Source: Nocardia asteroides
GTDB lineage: Bacteria; Actinomycetota; Actinomycetes; Mycobacteriales; Mycobacteriaceae
Length of the DNA stretch: 64,000 bases
NCBI RefSeq assembly: GCF_021183625.1
Contig: NZ_CP089214.1
Coordinates: forward strand, 4,216,001 to 4,280,000
Direction of reading: 5' to 3'
Made by a program: the position numbers and the translations under genes. The notes beneath the pieces were generated by a model. The model was not told the DNA's origin, did no database searches, and worked only from the letters and a program-made list of their open reading frames with translations. Of the stretch, positions 63,252 through 64,000 are shown in pieces; positions within the stretch are counted from its first letter, which is position 1, and each line of letters begins with the position of its first letter.

Positions 63252-64000
63252 TCAGACCGTGCGGGCGCGGTCCTCGTACGCCTTGCGCTGGTCGCTGTCG
63301 ACGTCCTCCAGGAAGGTGTGCGAGGCGCCGAGCGAGCGGGCGATGGCGTCGCCGACGGACTCCGGCAGGAAATTGACAACCCGGGAGATCGCTCCGGCGA
63401 CCTTCGTCACCCGCACCTTCGACCTCGGCTTGGCGATCAGTGCGGCGATGGCCGCGGCGATCTCCTCCGGCTCGGCGGGCGGCATCACCTTCGGCGTGCT
63501 GACCCCGGAGCCGAGCTCGGTCTTGGTCAGCGTCGGCAGCACCGAGGAGAAGTGCAGCCCGGTGCCGCGGTACTCCTCGCGCAGGGTGTCGGTGAAGCCG
63601 AGCACCGCGTGCTTGCTGGCGTTGTAGGTGGCGAGCCCGGGGATGTGCGATTCACCCGCCAGCGAGGCGATGTTGATGACGTGGCCGCTGCCGCGCGGCA
63701 GCATCCTGACCGCGGCCAGCTTGGAGCCGAGGATCACGCCGTAGACGTTGATGTCAAGGATGCGCCGGGTGAGCGCGTCCGGCTCATCCACGAGCCTGCC
63801 GGTCGGCATGATCCCGGCATTGTTGATCAGCACGTCGATCGGGCCGAGCTCGCGCTCCACCTCGTCCAGGAACCGGGTGAACGACTCCGCGTCGGTCACG
63901 TCGAGCCTGCCGTAGACCTCGAAGTCGTGGTCGGTGCCGGACTGCTTGACCGTGGTCTCGTCGATATCGCCGATCGCGATCTTCGCACCCTGCTCGCGCA
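63252..64000 (-). CDS. Short-chain dehydrogenase/reductase (5' end cut by window)
   Basis: The frame continues to the window edge beyond the GTG at 63899 (AKIAIGDIDETTVKQSG), so the Rossmann GxxxGxG lies outside. What is present includes DVLINNAGIMPTG (NNAG), the catalytic Ser in INIASLAGE, and YNASK with catalytic Tyr and Lys. The length and the C-terminal tail with a helix pair fit classical SDR enzymes with acyl or alcohol substrates, unknown here. Confidence 0.9.
   Translation of the reverse strand, partial: REQGAKIAIGDIDETTVKQSGTDHDFEVYGRLDVTDAESFTRFLDEVERELGPIDVLINNAGIMPTGRLVDEPDALTRRILDINVYGVILGSKLAAVRMLPRGSGHVINIASLAGESHIPGLATYNASKHAVLGFTDTLREEYRGTGLHFSSVLPTLTKTELGSGVSTPKVMPPAEPEEIAAAIAALIAKPRSKVRVTKVAGAISRVVNFLPESVGDAIARSLGASHTFLEDVDSDQRKAYEDRARTV

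Overview
The window is a high-GC actinobacterial chromosome segment, most likely from Nocardia or a close relative in the Mycobacteriales. Evidence is the very high GC content with frequent GTG starts, a WhiB regulator, MarP, a mycobacterial-type TopA with a Lys/Ala tail, and long gene-order conservation with Mycobacterium tuberculosis. Read left to right, the gene order follows Rv3682 (ponA2) to about Rv3644c (DNA polymerase III delta prime) from 0.5 to 37 kb, and Rv3628 (ppa) to Rv3624c (hpt) from 54.3 to 59.3 kb. These assignments come from recognising the proteins; no search was run.

Region 1 (1-13.7 kb) holds YqeY (partial), a class A PBP with a PASTA domain, WhiB4, a pair of ArsA/Get3-like ATPases, DUF4177, RidA, an MBL-fold hydrolase, Crp, a small membrane protein, endonuclease III, a TlpA-like thioredoxin, a CoA-type Nudix hydrolase, the MarP membrane protease, an EphE-type hydrolase and a holin-X-like protein. 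Redox, acid and cell-wall stress genes dominate. Region 2 (13.8-21.8 kb) has acs divergent from a dipeptide ABC transporter operon (dppA, B, C and a fused two-ATPase dppD), followed by a Fic-like gene.

Region 3 (22.1-35 kb) has a HAD phosphatase, a 6C-type small RNA, a pair of DnaA-box-like sites, then a compact Tad/Flp pilus operon (ssd/cpaE, tadA, tadB, a 32-codon coupling ORF, tadC, flp pilin, two TadE-like genes), a DEAH helicase, cspA and topA. Just after topA, two divergent genes (an MpaB-family oxygenase and a TetR regulator) have both lost their 5' halves at one junction.

Region 4 (37-54.3 kb) starts at tRNA-Thr(CGT) and is the accessory part. It holds an AraC/PAS regulator divergent from a cyanase plus FNT-channel operon, a thiolase/DUF35 pair under two matching palindromes, a broken GlxA-like regulator whose stop codon lies in one palindrome, a SRPBCC protein, an alpha/beta hydrolase, DUF2752, an M1 metallopeptidase translationally coupled to a Pls-like poly(amino acid) synthetase, a class V aminotransferase, a flavin reductase, a YbaK protein, a degenerate OHCU-decarboxylase-like protein, a crotonase and a small secreted protein.

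Region 5 (54.3-64 kb) returns to conserved order with ppa, dacB/PBP4, a zinc metalloprotein, tilS and hpt. It is followed by a membrane-anchored protein kinase with a DFN in place of DFG, a LysR regulator and a short-chain dehydrogenase cut by the window edge. The strongest candidate for a little-described system is the Pls/M1-peptidase pair at 44.5-49.8 kb. The cyanase-FNT module and the double-ended deletion at 35.4 kb are the next most interesting.
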